Shown: positions 7,842 to 15,562 of the stretch, piece after piece
How positions within the stretch are numbered: the stretch's first letter is position 1
Layout: the number at the start of each line of letters is the position of its first letter
Origin: UBA4733 sp036734945
GTDB taxonomy: Bacteria; Chloroflexota; UBA4733
Direction: 5' to 3'
DNA length: 64,000 nt
Assembly: GCA_036734945.1 (NCBI GenBank)
Contig: DAIMXP010000022.1
Span: 1-64,000, forward strand
Position numbers and translations under genes: made by a program
Notes under the pieces: model-generated
Databases searched by the model: none
Told to the model about the DNA's origin: nothing
The model's input: the letters and a program-made list of their open reading frames with translations, nothing else

Positions 7842-10622
7842 ATGGCACATTCCGACCCGTTGGGCGCACGCAAGGCGCTGGCGCTGAGCAATGGCTCCGT
7901 GACGTACTACGACCTGAAGACGCTGGACGCCCAGGCCGGCGGCTTACACCGCCTGCCCGTGACAGTACGCATCTTCTTGGAGAACGTCCTGCGCCATGCC
8001 GGTAATGGCGTGGTGGAACCCTCACACGTCCAGGAGCTGGCACGCTGGCGGCCTGGCAGCGGTGTATCGACTGATTTCCCCTTTATGCCGGCGCGCGTCG
8101 TGCTGCAGGACTTTACCGGCGTGCCCTGCGTCGTCGACCTTGCTGCCATGCGCTCCGCGGTCGCCCGGATGGGCGGCGATCCGCAGCGCATCAACCCTTT
8201 GGTGCCCGCCGACCTGGTGATCGACCATTCGGTGCAGGTCGACCTGTTCGGCTCCTCTTTGGCCTTCAACGCCAACGTCGAGTTTGAGTACGAGCGCAAC
8301 CACGAACGCTATGTGCTCTTGCGTTGGGCGCAGCAAGCCTTCGACGATTTCCGCGTGGTGCCGCCGGGTACGGGAATCGTGCATCAAGTCAACCTGGAGT
8401 ATCTGGCCAAGGTGGTGCAGACCCGGCAGTCGGATGGGAAGACGCTGGCCTACCCGGATACGCTGGTCGGTACCGATTCCCACACCACCATGATCAACGG
8501 GCTCGGCGTGCTGGGCTGGGGCGTCGGTGGCATCGAGGCGGAGGCGGTATTGCTTGGTCAGCCGCTCTTCCAGCTCACGCCGATCGTCGTGGGCTTCCGC
8601 ATGTATGGGGAAATGCGCGAAGGTACGACGGCGACCGATCTGGTGCTGACCGTGACACAACAATTGCGCAAGCACGGCGTCGTGGACAAGTTTGTCGAGT
8701 TCTACGGCCCCGGCCTGAGCAGCCTGACCTTGCCGGATCGCGCCACCCTGGCGAACATGGCGCCGGAGTATGGCGCGACAGCCGGTCTCTTCCCGGTCGA
8801 CGACGAGACGCTGCGCTATCTGCGGCTCACCGGCCGCAGCGCCGAGTTGGTGGACCTCGTCGAGCGCTACAACAAAGAACAAGGCCTTTACCGCACCGAT
8901 GCTACTTCGGCGCCGCTGTACAGCGAATCGTTGGATTTGGATCTTGCTACCGTCGAGCCAAGCCTCGCCGGACCGCACAACCCGCAGGAGCGGGTGCCTC
9001 TGGCGCAGCTCGGGCGAAGTTTCCGCAATGCTTTCCCCAAGGTATTCGTCCCGGCGACGGTGCCGGCGGGGCCACAATCCGCCACAGCAGTCGCCCGCTT
9101 CGAAGGGGAAGGCGGCGCGGCCGATGGAGCGCAGCAATCGTCGAAGCCGCAGACAGCCATCAATCCCCATGTCAACGACGTGCCGATTCAGTTGGATGGC
9201 ATATCCACTTCCCTGCATCACGGCTCCGTGGCTATTGCCGCCATCACCAGTTGCACCAACACGTCCAATCCGGTGGTCATGATCGGGGCGGGCATTCTTG
9301 CCATGAAGGCGGTCGAACGCGGCCTCGACGTGAAACCCTATGTGAAGACGAGTCTGGCCCCCGGCTCGCGCGCCGTGACGGAGTACCTTTCCAACGCCGG
9401 ACTTTTGCCGTACCTGGAAGCGCTGCGCTTCCATCTGGTGGGTTATGGCTGTACTACCTGCATCGGCAACAGCGGCATGGTGCTGGAGCCGGTGGCAGCG
9501 GCAGTGCAGGAGCACGACCTGATCGCCACGGCAGTTTTGAGCGGCAACCGCAACTTCGACGGCCGCATCAACTCGATGGTCCGGGCCCAATACCTCGCTT
9601 CGCCGCCGTTGGTCGTCGCCTATGCGCTGGCCGGTACTGTCGACATTGACCTGGACCGTGAACCGCTCGGCCATGACCCCAACGGCCAGCCGGTCTACCT
9701 GCGCGACATCTGGCCCAGCCGAGACGAGATTCAAGAGGCAATTGGGCGGGCCGTCACGCCGCAGGTGTTCGCCGAGAACTACGCCCACGTGTTCGAGGGT
9801 GACGAGCGCTGGCGCCTGCTGCCGGTGCCGGAGGGCAACAGCTACGCCTGGGACGCCGACTCCACCTACGTCCAGGAGCCACCGTTCTTTGAGAATCTCC
9901 CCATCGAACCCGCGCCGATTCAGGACATCCACGGCGCTCGTGTCCTCGGCGTCTTCGGCAACTCGGTCTCGACGGACCACATCTCGCCGGCCGGCTCCAT
10001 CGCCAAAGACAGCCCTGCCGGCAGCTTCCTGCTGGAGCACGGCGTTCGCCAGCGCGAGTTCAACACCTACGGCTCCCGCCGAGGGAACCATGAAGTGATG
10101 ATGCGTGGTACGTTCGCCAACATTCGCCTCCGCAACCGCCTGGTTGGCGATAAGGAAGGCAACTGGACGAAGTACCTGCCGACGGGCGAGATCATGCCGA
10201 TATACGACGCTGCCATGCGCTACCAGCAGGAGGGCATTTCGTTGCTGCTGCTGGCCGGCAAGGACTACGGTATGGGCAGTTCCCGGGACTGGGCCGCCAA
10301 GGGCGCCCTGTTGTTAGGTGTCAAGGCGGTGATCGCCGAGAGCTACGAGCGCATCCACCGCAGCAACCTCGTCGGCATGGGGGTGCTGCCGTTGCAGTTC
10401 CTACCCGGCCAGACGCCCGAGACGCTCGGCCTCACCGGCGAGGAGGTCTTCGACATCGTCGGCCTCGACAACCTCTCTCCGCGCCAGCACCTTACCGTGA
10501 AAGCGCGAGGCGGTAAAGAGCGCTCCTTCGAGGTGCTCGCCCGTATCGACAGCCCGATCGACCTCACCTACTACCAGCACGGCGGCATCCTGCCGATGGT
10601 GCTTCGCCAGTTGCTGGGGTGA
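7842..10622 (+). CDS. acnA: Aconitate hydratase A
   Basis: A 926-residue monomeric aconitase of the AcnA/IRP1 type, interconverting citrate and isocitrate in the TCA cycle. The [4Fe-4S] ligands are C471 (SCTNTSNP), C537 and C540 (GCTTCIGNSG). The swivelling C-terminal domain is recognised by VFGNSVSTDHISPAG, the NTYGSRRGNHEVMMRG segment and MGSSRDWAAKG. The length matches the family. It follows glgP by 91 bp and has its own promoter candidate. A 690-codon open frame antisense to it is spurious. Confidence 0.97.
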   Translation: MAHSDPLGARKALALSNGSVTYYDLKTLDAQAGGLHRLPVTVRIFLENVLRHAGNGVVEPSHVQELARWRPGSGVSTDFPFMPARVVLQDFTGVPCVVDLAAMRSAVARMGGDPQRINPLVPADLVIDHSVQVDLFGSSLAFNANVEFEYERNHERYVLLRWAQQAFDDFRVVPPGTGIVHQVNLEYLAKVVQTRQSDGKTLAYPDTLVGTDSHTTMINGLGVLGWGVGGIEAEAVLLGQPLFQLTPIVVGFRMYGEMREGTTATDLVLTVTQQLRKHGVVDKFVEFYGPGLSSLTLPDRATLANMAPEYGATAGLFPVDDETLRYLRLTGRSAELVDLVERYNKEQGLYRTDATSAPLYSESLDLDLATVEPSLAGPHNPQERVPLAQLGRSFRNAFPKVFVPATVPAGPQSATAVARFEGEGGAADGAQQSSKPQTAINPHVNDVPIQLDGISTSLHHGSVAIAAITSCTNTSNPVVMIGAGILAMKAVERGLDVKPYVKTSLAPGSRAVTEYLSNAGLLPYLEALRFHLVGYGCTTCIGNSGMVLEPVAAAVQEHDLIATAVLSGNRNFDGRINSMVRAQYLASPPLVVAYALAGTVDIDLDREPLGHDPNGQPVYLRDIWPSRDEIQEAIGRAVTPQVFAENYAHVFEGDERWRLLPVPEGNSYAWDADSTYVQEPPFFENLPIEPAPIQDIHGARVLGVFGNSVSTDHISPAGSIAKDSPAGSFLLEHGVRQREFNTYGSRRGNHEVMMRGTFANIRLRNRLVGDKEGNWTKYLPTGEIMPIYDAAMRYQQEGISLLLLAGKDYGMGSSRDWAAKGALLLGVKAVIAESYERIHRSNLVGMGVLPLQFLPGQTPETLGLTGEEVFDIVGLDNLSPRQHLTVKARGGKERSFEVLARIDSPIDLTYYQHGGILPMVLRQLLG

Positions 10623-10649
10623 CGAGGTGACCCCACCCGCAGGCGCCCT

Positions 10650-10958
10650 CTACATAATCCCCAACTCCAGCTTGGCGTCCTCCGACATCATGCTGGGGTT
10701 CCAGGCCGGGCTCCAGACGATATCGACGTCGACTTCCTTGACGCCTTCCAAATCGGTGACGGCGCTCTCCACCGCGGTACCGATGTAGCCGCTGAGGGGG
10801 CAGCCCGGCGAGGTGAGCGTCATCGTGATCGCCACCAGACCGTTGGCGTCAATGCTCGTCTCATAGATCAGACCGAGGTCGACAATGTTGATGCCGATTT
10901 CAGGGTCAACGATCTGCCGTAGTGATTCGCGGATCTCTTCTTCGGTTGCCATAGCCAT
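10650..10958 (-). CDS. MIP18/DUF59 iron-sulfur assembly factor
   Basis: A 102-residue single-domain protein of the MIP18/SufT/PaaD-like family, which helps mature Fe-S proteins. The family pattern is clear: LRQIVDPEIGINIVDLGLIY near the start and MTLTSPGCPLSGYI with the conserved cysteine near residue 74. AGAAGGAG lies upstream of the ATG. It is cotranscribed with the upstream hypothetical gene (30-bp gap) and converges on aconitase, an Fe-S enzyme it might serve; that link is inferred from position only. Confidence 0.9.
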   Translation of the reverse strand: MAMATEEEIRESLRQIVDPEIGINIVDLGLIYETSIDANGLVAITMTLTSPGCPLSGYIGTAVESAVTDLEGVKEVDVDIVWSPAWNPSMMSEDAKLELGIM

Positions 10959-10988
10959 GGGTAGTGCTCCTTCTCTTCTTCGGGAAAA

Positions 10989-11345
10989 TTAGTTGGCGAG
11001 GCGGAAGCCCAGGGTGCGGCCATCCGTCGCGTCCAGGGCGATCTCTAGCCGTTGTGCCTTGTAGATGCTCCCGCCGGCCCGTGGCATGCCGACGGCGGCA
11101 CGCACGATGACTAGCCAGATCAGGGCGTCGTCAGCGCCACGGGCAGTCAACCAGCCTTTGGCATCGGCGAATTTGGCGCGCAGACAGGAGAGGGTCTCCG
11201 CCTGCGGCGCGCCAAGCTGCATCGCCACGTCGCAGGCGATCGCGCTGGCCTGGTCGCGCGTCGGCGCTGTGCCCGCCGAGACCGCCGGCCGCACCGGCAC
11301 AGCGCCATGGGGCGGCGCGAACCGCTGATCGATCATCGTTTCCAT
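10989..11345 (-). CDS. Hypothetical protein
   Basis: A 118-residue soluble protein I do not recognise. The first 30 residues look disordered. The middle (RDQASAIACDVAMQLGAPQAETLSCLRAKF, split here around 35-65) is predicted helical. The C-terminal part reads as beta strands ending in GRTLGFRLAN. There is no signal peptide, membrane helix or metal motif. It is the first gene of a two-gene reverse unit with the DUF59 gene and diverges from the MOSC gene. A TATACT box for it may lie at 11394-11399. Confidence 0.6.
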   Translation of the reverse strand: METMIDQRFAPPHGAVPVRPAVSAGTAPTRDQASAIACDVAMQLGAPQAETLSCLRAKFADAKGWLTARGADDALIWLVIVRAAVGMPRAGGSIYKAQRLEIALDATDGRTLGFRLAN

Positions 11346-11450
11346 GCCTCACGTTTCGAGCCGCAGCCTGCCATTATCGCCTCGTGCTCTGATAGTATAC
11401 GGCAGGGACCGGGCAACGACTGCAGCCCTGCGAAAGAGAGGTGTCCTCCT

Positions 11451-11942
11451 ATGCATAAGTCCACACACGGTCGGATCGCCCAGCTTGCCATCTCTCCCGG
11501 TGGCGTACCGAAACTGCCGGTGACCGAAGCGGTCGTCGATGAGATGGGTCTGGCCGATGATCGGCATCGTGGCTCCGGCCACGGCGGGCCCGAGCGCGCG
11601 GTCTGTCTGTTCGCGTTGGAAGTGATCGAACGATTGCAAGCGGAAGGGCACCCTATTGCGCCCGGCACCGCTGGCGAGAACGTCACCATCGCTGGTCTCG
11701 ATTGGCGCCTTGTCACACCCGGCGTGCGCCTGCGGCTCGGCAACGACGTCCTGCTGGAAGTGACCCGCTACACGACCCCCTGCCTGAACATCGCTTTCTC
11801 CTTCACCAACGGGCAGTTCGCGCGTATCCTGTACGAGGATCATCCCGGCGAGAGCCGGGTCTACACGCGTGTTGTCCAGCAAGGCACCCTGCGGACCGGA
11901 GATCCGGTAGAACTGTTGGTGGAACCGGCCGCCGTGTGGTGA
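11451..11942 (+). CDS. MOSC domain protein
   Basis: A 163-residue stand-alone MOSC (molybdenum cofactor sulfurase C-terminal) domain. It has the family's GGVPKLPV opening, DRHRGSGHGGPERAVCLF near residue 38, PGTAGENVTIAGLDW near 75 and the conserved cysteine in TTPCLN near 110. MOSC proteins bind sulfur or molybdenum cofactor and act in sulfur transfer or N-oxide reduction; the substrate is unknown. ATG 11451 is chosen because the domain begins there; an upstream in-frame ATG at 11307 would overlap the divergent gene. The kinase gene follows after 12 bp. Confidence 0.88.
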   Translation: MHKSTHGRIAQLAISPGGVPKLPVTEAVVDEMGLADDRHRGSGHGGPERAVCLFALEVIERLQAEGHPIAPGTAGENVTIAGLDWRLVTPGVRLRLGNDVLLEVTRYTTPCLNIAFSFTNGQFARILYEDHPGESRVYTRVVQQGTLRTGDPVELLVEPAAVW

Positions 11943-11954
11943 TGGAGTCGATAC

Positions 11955-13577
11955 GTGGCCCGTTCCGAACTGGAAGTGCTCCAGGAGCGCAATCAAGCGC
12001 TGCATGCCGACCTGGCACGCACCCAGGCGCAACTGCATTCGCTGCTGGAAGCCAGTCTGGCCGTCGTCTCCAGCCTCACGCTGCACGACGTGCTGCAAAC
12101 GGTGCTGGCCGGCGTCCGCGCGCTGTTTGACGCACGGGCCGCTGCCGTCTGGCGGCGCGACGATAGTGGGCGGCTGCGCCGGCTGGCGAGCAGCGGTCTC
12201 AGTCGCGCTTATGCGCGCGAGGTGGCCCACCAGCAGCCGGACGAGGGCGTGACGGCTCAGGTAGTCCAGACGGGGCAGCCCGTTGCCGTGGCTGACATGA
12301 GGCAGCAGCCGGAAATCGAGACCGGTGACCCCTTGGAGCAAGAAGGCCTGCGTTCGCTGTTGAGTGCGCCGCTCTTTAGCGAAGGGCAGCCGATCGGGGC
12401 CCTGAACGTCTACCTGCCCGAGCCGCACCTTTTCACGGCGGCGGAGGTGGGCCTGCTGGTGGGTTTCGCCAACCAGGCGGCGGCGGCTATCGAGCAGGCG
12501 CTGGAGCGGGCGCGCACCAAACGGGCGCTCGCCGAGGTGTCGCACCAGAAGGAATTGCTCGACGCCATCGTACGTCACGCGGAAGACGGCATAGTGGCAC
12601 TTGATGGCGCGGGTTGCATGGTGCTGTTTAGTCCAAGCTGCGAGCGGTTGTTCGGGGTGCTCGCCCGCGATGCCATCGGGAAGCTGCTGCACACGGTGCT
12701 GGACTGCCACGATGAGGGCGGTCGTTGTCCCGTGCGCGATGTGCTGATCGCCGGGACGGCGAATGCCTACGTGGAGACACTCGTCCGCGTCAGTGGCGGG
12801 CAGGAGCGCTGGTTTGGCGCCACGATCGCTCGTGCCCGCGGCGGTCCGGCCCAGGAGGTGCGCTGGGTGATCGTTCTGCGCGACGTGACCGCCTCCCGCG
12901 AGCTGGTCCGGATGAAGTCCGAATTGCTCTCCACCGTCTCCCACGAGTTGCGCACACCACTCACGTCCATTCGGGCGCTGAGTGAACTGTTAACGGACCA
13001 TGACTTTGCCGCCGCCGACGTGTACGTGCTGGCCGGCACCATCAACCGGGAGTCGGAGCGGCTGGGACGGCTGGTGCAGAATGTGCTGGATGCCGCGCGC
13101 CTGGATGCCGGCACCCTGCCGTACCATCCCCGTCCGGTGGATGTTGCCGAACTGGTAAGGGAGGCGCTGGCGCTGCCACGCCATCTGGCGCCCGAGCGGA
13201 CTTTCCAGGTCGATATCTCCAGTAATCTGCCGTTAGTGGAAGCCGACCCGGACCGGCTGCGCCAGGTGATCGATAACTTGTTGTCCAACGCGCTCAAGTT
13301 TTCTCCGCTGGAGACGCCTATTGCAATCCGGGCAGGACAGCAGGGGGAACAGTTGCGGCTGAGTGTCAGCGACAGCGGTCCGGGCATACCGGTTGACCAA
13401 CAGCCGCTGCTCTTCCGACGCTTCGCGGGGCAGCCCGGCAGCGCGGCAGGCGTCGGCCTCGGTCTCTACCTGACGCGCGAGCTCATGACCCTGCTGCACG
13501 GTCAGGTCGGGTACGAGAGTCAACCCGGCAGGGGGGCTACATTCTGGATTACCTTACCGCTGGCGGCAGCCGGATGA
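11955..13577 (+). CDS. Sensor histidine kinase with GAF and PAS domains
   Basis: A 540-residue soluble sensor kinase without membrane segments. It has a short coiled-coil (1-30), a GAF domain (about 40-180), a PAS domain (about 195-310), then HisKA with phosphorylated H330 in VSHELRTPLTSIRAL, and HATPase_c with an N box (IDNLLSNALKFSP) and G boxes (DSGPGIP, GLGLYLTREL). It therefore probably senses a cytoplasmic signal through GAF or PAS. The GTG start lies 12 bp after the MOSC gene. Its partner response regulator overlaps its end by 4 bp. Confidence 0.93.
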   Translation: MARSELEVLQERNQALHADLARTQAQLHSLLEASLAVVSSLTLHDVLQTVLAGVRALFDARAAAVWRRDDSGRLRRLASSGLSRAYAREVAHQQPDEGVTAQVVQTGQPVAVADMRQQPEIETGDPLEQEGLRSLLSAPLFSEGQPIGALNVYLPEPHLFTAAEVGLLVGFANQAAAAIEQALERARTKRALAEVSHQKELLDAIVRHAEDGIVALDGAGCMVLFSPSCERLFGVLARDAIGKLLHTVLDCHDEGGRCPVRDVLIAGTANAYVETLVRVSGGQERWFGATIARARGGPAQEVRWVIVLRDVTASRELVRMKSELLSTVSHELRTPLTSIRALSELLTDHDFAAADVYVLAGTINRESERLGRLVQNVLDAARLDAGTLPYHPRPVDVAELVREALALPRHLAPERTFQVDISSNLPLVEADPDRLRQVIDNLLSNALKFSPLETPIAIRAGQQGEQLRLSVSDSGPGIPVDQQPLLFRRFAGQPGSAAGVGLGLYLTRELMTLLHGQVGYESQPGRGATFWITLPLAAAG

Positions 13578-14275
13578 CGCCTACGCCGGAACCGCAGCGC
13601 ATCCTGGTCGTGGAAGACGACCCGGGTGTGCGGCTCAGTCTGCGTGTTGCCTTCGAGCGCCAGGGTTTCCTGGTGGAGGAGGTCGCCACCGGCGGCGAGG
13701 GGCTAGAACGGGTAACGCTCCGGCCACCAGACGTGGTCATCCTCGATCTCATGTTGCCCGACCTTGACGGCATTGAGCTGTTCCACCGCTTGCGCCGGTT
13801 GCAGCCCGACCTACCGATCGTTATGCTCACGGCTCGCGGCGATGAAGTGGACCGCATCGTCGGCATGGAACTGGGCGCCGACGACTATGTCACGAAGCCG
13901 TTCAGCCCGCGTGAACTGATCGCCCGTGTGCGTGCCGTGCTGCGCCGCAGTGTACGTGGCAGTCCAGATGAGGGCGACGCCTGGCGTTTTCGCGATTTGG
14001 TGATCCGGTCCCAGGCGCGAACGGTGACCGTTAGTGGGCGTGACATCGTGCTAACGCGCACCGAGTTCGACTTGCTGGCCTACCTGGCGCAGCGGGCAGG
14101 CGCCGTCGCCACGCGCGACGAGTTGGTGCAGGCCGTCTGGGGCTACGTCACCGAAGGCGAGTCGCGCTTGCTCGACGCGCACATCCGCCATCTGCGGGCC
14201 AAGATTGAGCCGGAGCCACGGGCGCCCCGCTACCTGCTGACGGTACGCGACGTTGGCTACAGGCTCGGCCGGTAA
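13574..14275 (+). CDS. OmpR/PhoB-family response regulator
   Basis: A 233-residue two-domain regulator: receiver domain (10-122) with acidic pair ED 14-15, phospho-acceptor D58 (VVILDLMLPDLDG) and the conserved lysine in VTKPF near 108; then a winged-helix DNA-binding domain (about 135-232) ending in YLLTVRDVGYRLG. Its ATG overlaps the stop of the kinase gene, so both are translated together. It lies just upstream of the first oxidase promoter and could control it, but no binding site is shown. Confidence 0.95.
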   Translation: MTPTPEPQRILVVEDDPGVRLSLRVAFERQGFLVEEVATGGEGLERVTLRPPDVVILDLMLPDLDGIELFHRLRRLQPDLPIVMLTARGDEVDRIVGMELGADDYVTKPFSPRELIARVRAVLRRSVRGSPDEGDAWRFRDLVIRSQARTVTVSGRDIVLTRTEFDLLAYLAQRAGAVATRDELVQAVWGYVTEGESRLLDAHIRHLRAKIEPEPRAPRYLLTVRDVGYRLGR

Positions 14276-14313
14276 CGGCTGGCGCCCAACCGCGACCGCG
14301 TGAATTCGAAGTC

Positions 14314-14342
14314 TTGCAACTTTGCGATATTGCACCTATAAT
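14314..14342 (+). promoter_or_regulatory. Sigma-70 type promoter of oxidase operon 1
   Basis: TTGCAA (14314-14319), a 17-bp spacer and a perfect TATAAT (14337-14342) form the best promoter in the window. Transcription would begin near 14349, about 43 bases before ATG 14392. This rules out the longer in-frame start at 14314. Confidence 0.75.
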
Positions 14343-14391
14343 CCCCCGACGATGCTGTTCCGAGCAGTCTTGCAGCGAAGGGGACGTAACG

Positions 14392-15480
14392 ATGTCTGGC
14401 CAGACCCCGTTCGATCGGCGTCCCACGACGCCGAACGGACACCATGGGCGTTGCCGCCGGTATGCGGCTCTGGCGTCTGGGGGTCTCCTCCTGCTCTTCC
14501 TGGCAGGCTGCGCTGCGCAGCCGCAAAACAGCCTGGCGCCGGAGTCGGATTACTCCCAGAACATTCAAAATCTCTTCGCGCTGACGTTCTGGGCCGCTGT
14601 CGGCGTGTTCCTGATCGTCGGGGGCGTGCTCGTTTACGCCGCCATTCGCTTTCGCGGTCGGCCTGGCGACCCCCGGCCCCGGTTGTTGCAAGGTAACCGC
14701 AGCCTGGAGATTGCCTGGACCGCTGTGCCTATCGTGATCTTGATGTTCATTGGCGTGCCGACTGTTGGTTTGATCTTTCAAAGCGGCGGTGACGCGCCGG
14801 CAAACTCCTTGCAAGTGACGGCGATCGGTCACCAGTGGTGGTTTGAATTTAAGTATCCGGACCAGCACGTCGTCACTGCGAACGAGATGCACATACCCAC
14901 TGGCCGGGCAGTGAATGTCGCCTTGCAGTCGGCGGACGTCATCCACAGCTTCTGGGTACCGAAGCTCGCCGGCAAACGCGACATGATCCCCAATCACACC
15001 AATTACATCTGGTTCACGCCGGAGCACACCGGCACCTACTTTGGCCAGTGCGCGGAGTTTTGCGGCATTTCCCATGCCAACATGGGCTTCCGGGTCGTCG
15101 TCGATAGCCCGGCGGATTTCGCCGCCTGGCTGGCGGCCCAGCAGCGCCCTGCCGCTGCGCCGAGTGGCGCGCAGTTGCAGGCCGGCGCTACCGACTTCAC
15201 CAGCGCGGGGTGCGCCGCCTGTCATCAAATCGGCGCCACTGCCCCAACCGGTTTCCCGGTCAATGGCCTCACCATTATTGGTCCCAATCTCACGCACTAT
15301 GGCAGCCGGGGCACATTGGCCGGCGGCGAAATGGTCAATAACGCCCAGGACACGTCCGTCTGGTTAGCGGATCCCGACGCCGTCAAGCCGGGCAATCTGA
15401 TGTCCACTTTCATCCATAAGGGTCAACTGCCGCCGCAAGAGGTGCAAGACCTGACCGCCTATCTGGAGAGCCTGCAATAA
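14392..15480 (+). CDS. ctaC: Cytochrome c oxidase subunit II with fused cytochrome c (caa3 type)
   Basis: A 362-residue lipoprotein subunit. The lipobox is FLAGC (C40), followed by two membrane helices and the cupredoxin domain with CuA ligands H185 (IHSFW), C220, C224 and H228 (CAEFCGISHANM). The C-terminal ~95 residues are a cytochrome c domain with heme motif CAACH (C274, C277, H278). The fusion makes it a caa3-type oxidase that takes electrons directly from a quinol:cytochrome c system. GAAGGGGAC precedes the ATG. The operon continues with ctaD, ctaE, ctaF and ctaG. Confidence 0.96.
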   Translation: MSGQTPFDRRPTTPNGHHGRCRRYAALASGGLLLLFLAGCAAQPQNSLAPESDYSQNIQNLFALTFWAAVGVFLIVGGVLVYAAIRFRGRPGDPRPRLLQGNRSLEIAWTAVPIVILMFIGVPTVGLIFQSGGDAPANSLQVTAIGHQWWFEFKYPDQHVVTANEMHIPTGRAVNVALQSADVIHSFWVPKLAGKRDMIPNHTNYIWFTPEHTGTYFGQCAEFCGISHANMGFRVVVDSPADFAAWLAAQQRPAAAPSGAQLQAGATDFTSAGCAACHQIGATAPTGFPVNGLTIIGPNLTHYGSRGTLAGGEMVNNAQDTSVWLADPDAVKPGNLMSTFIHKGQLPPQEVQDLTAYLESLQ

Positions 15481-15562
15481 CCTAGCTGAGCGATGGGTAT
15501 CGTCTGGCCAGGCCGGCGTCGACCAATGGACTCGCAGCACTGAAGGGGAGATTGGCAAGCAC

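Noticed and set aside
8022..10091. An open frame of 689 codons antisense to acnA
   Set aside because: The same codon-bias artefact; no motif, no ribosome binding site.
11349..12944. A 531-codon reverse frame across the MOSC and kinase genes
   Set aside because: It spans two sure genes on the other strand and resembles nothing.
14314..14391. Longer N-terminus for ctaC copy 1
   Set aside because: The extra codons overlap the -35 and -10 boxes and do not resemble a signal peptide; the lipobox start at 14392 fits.
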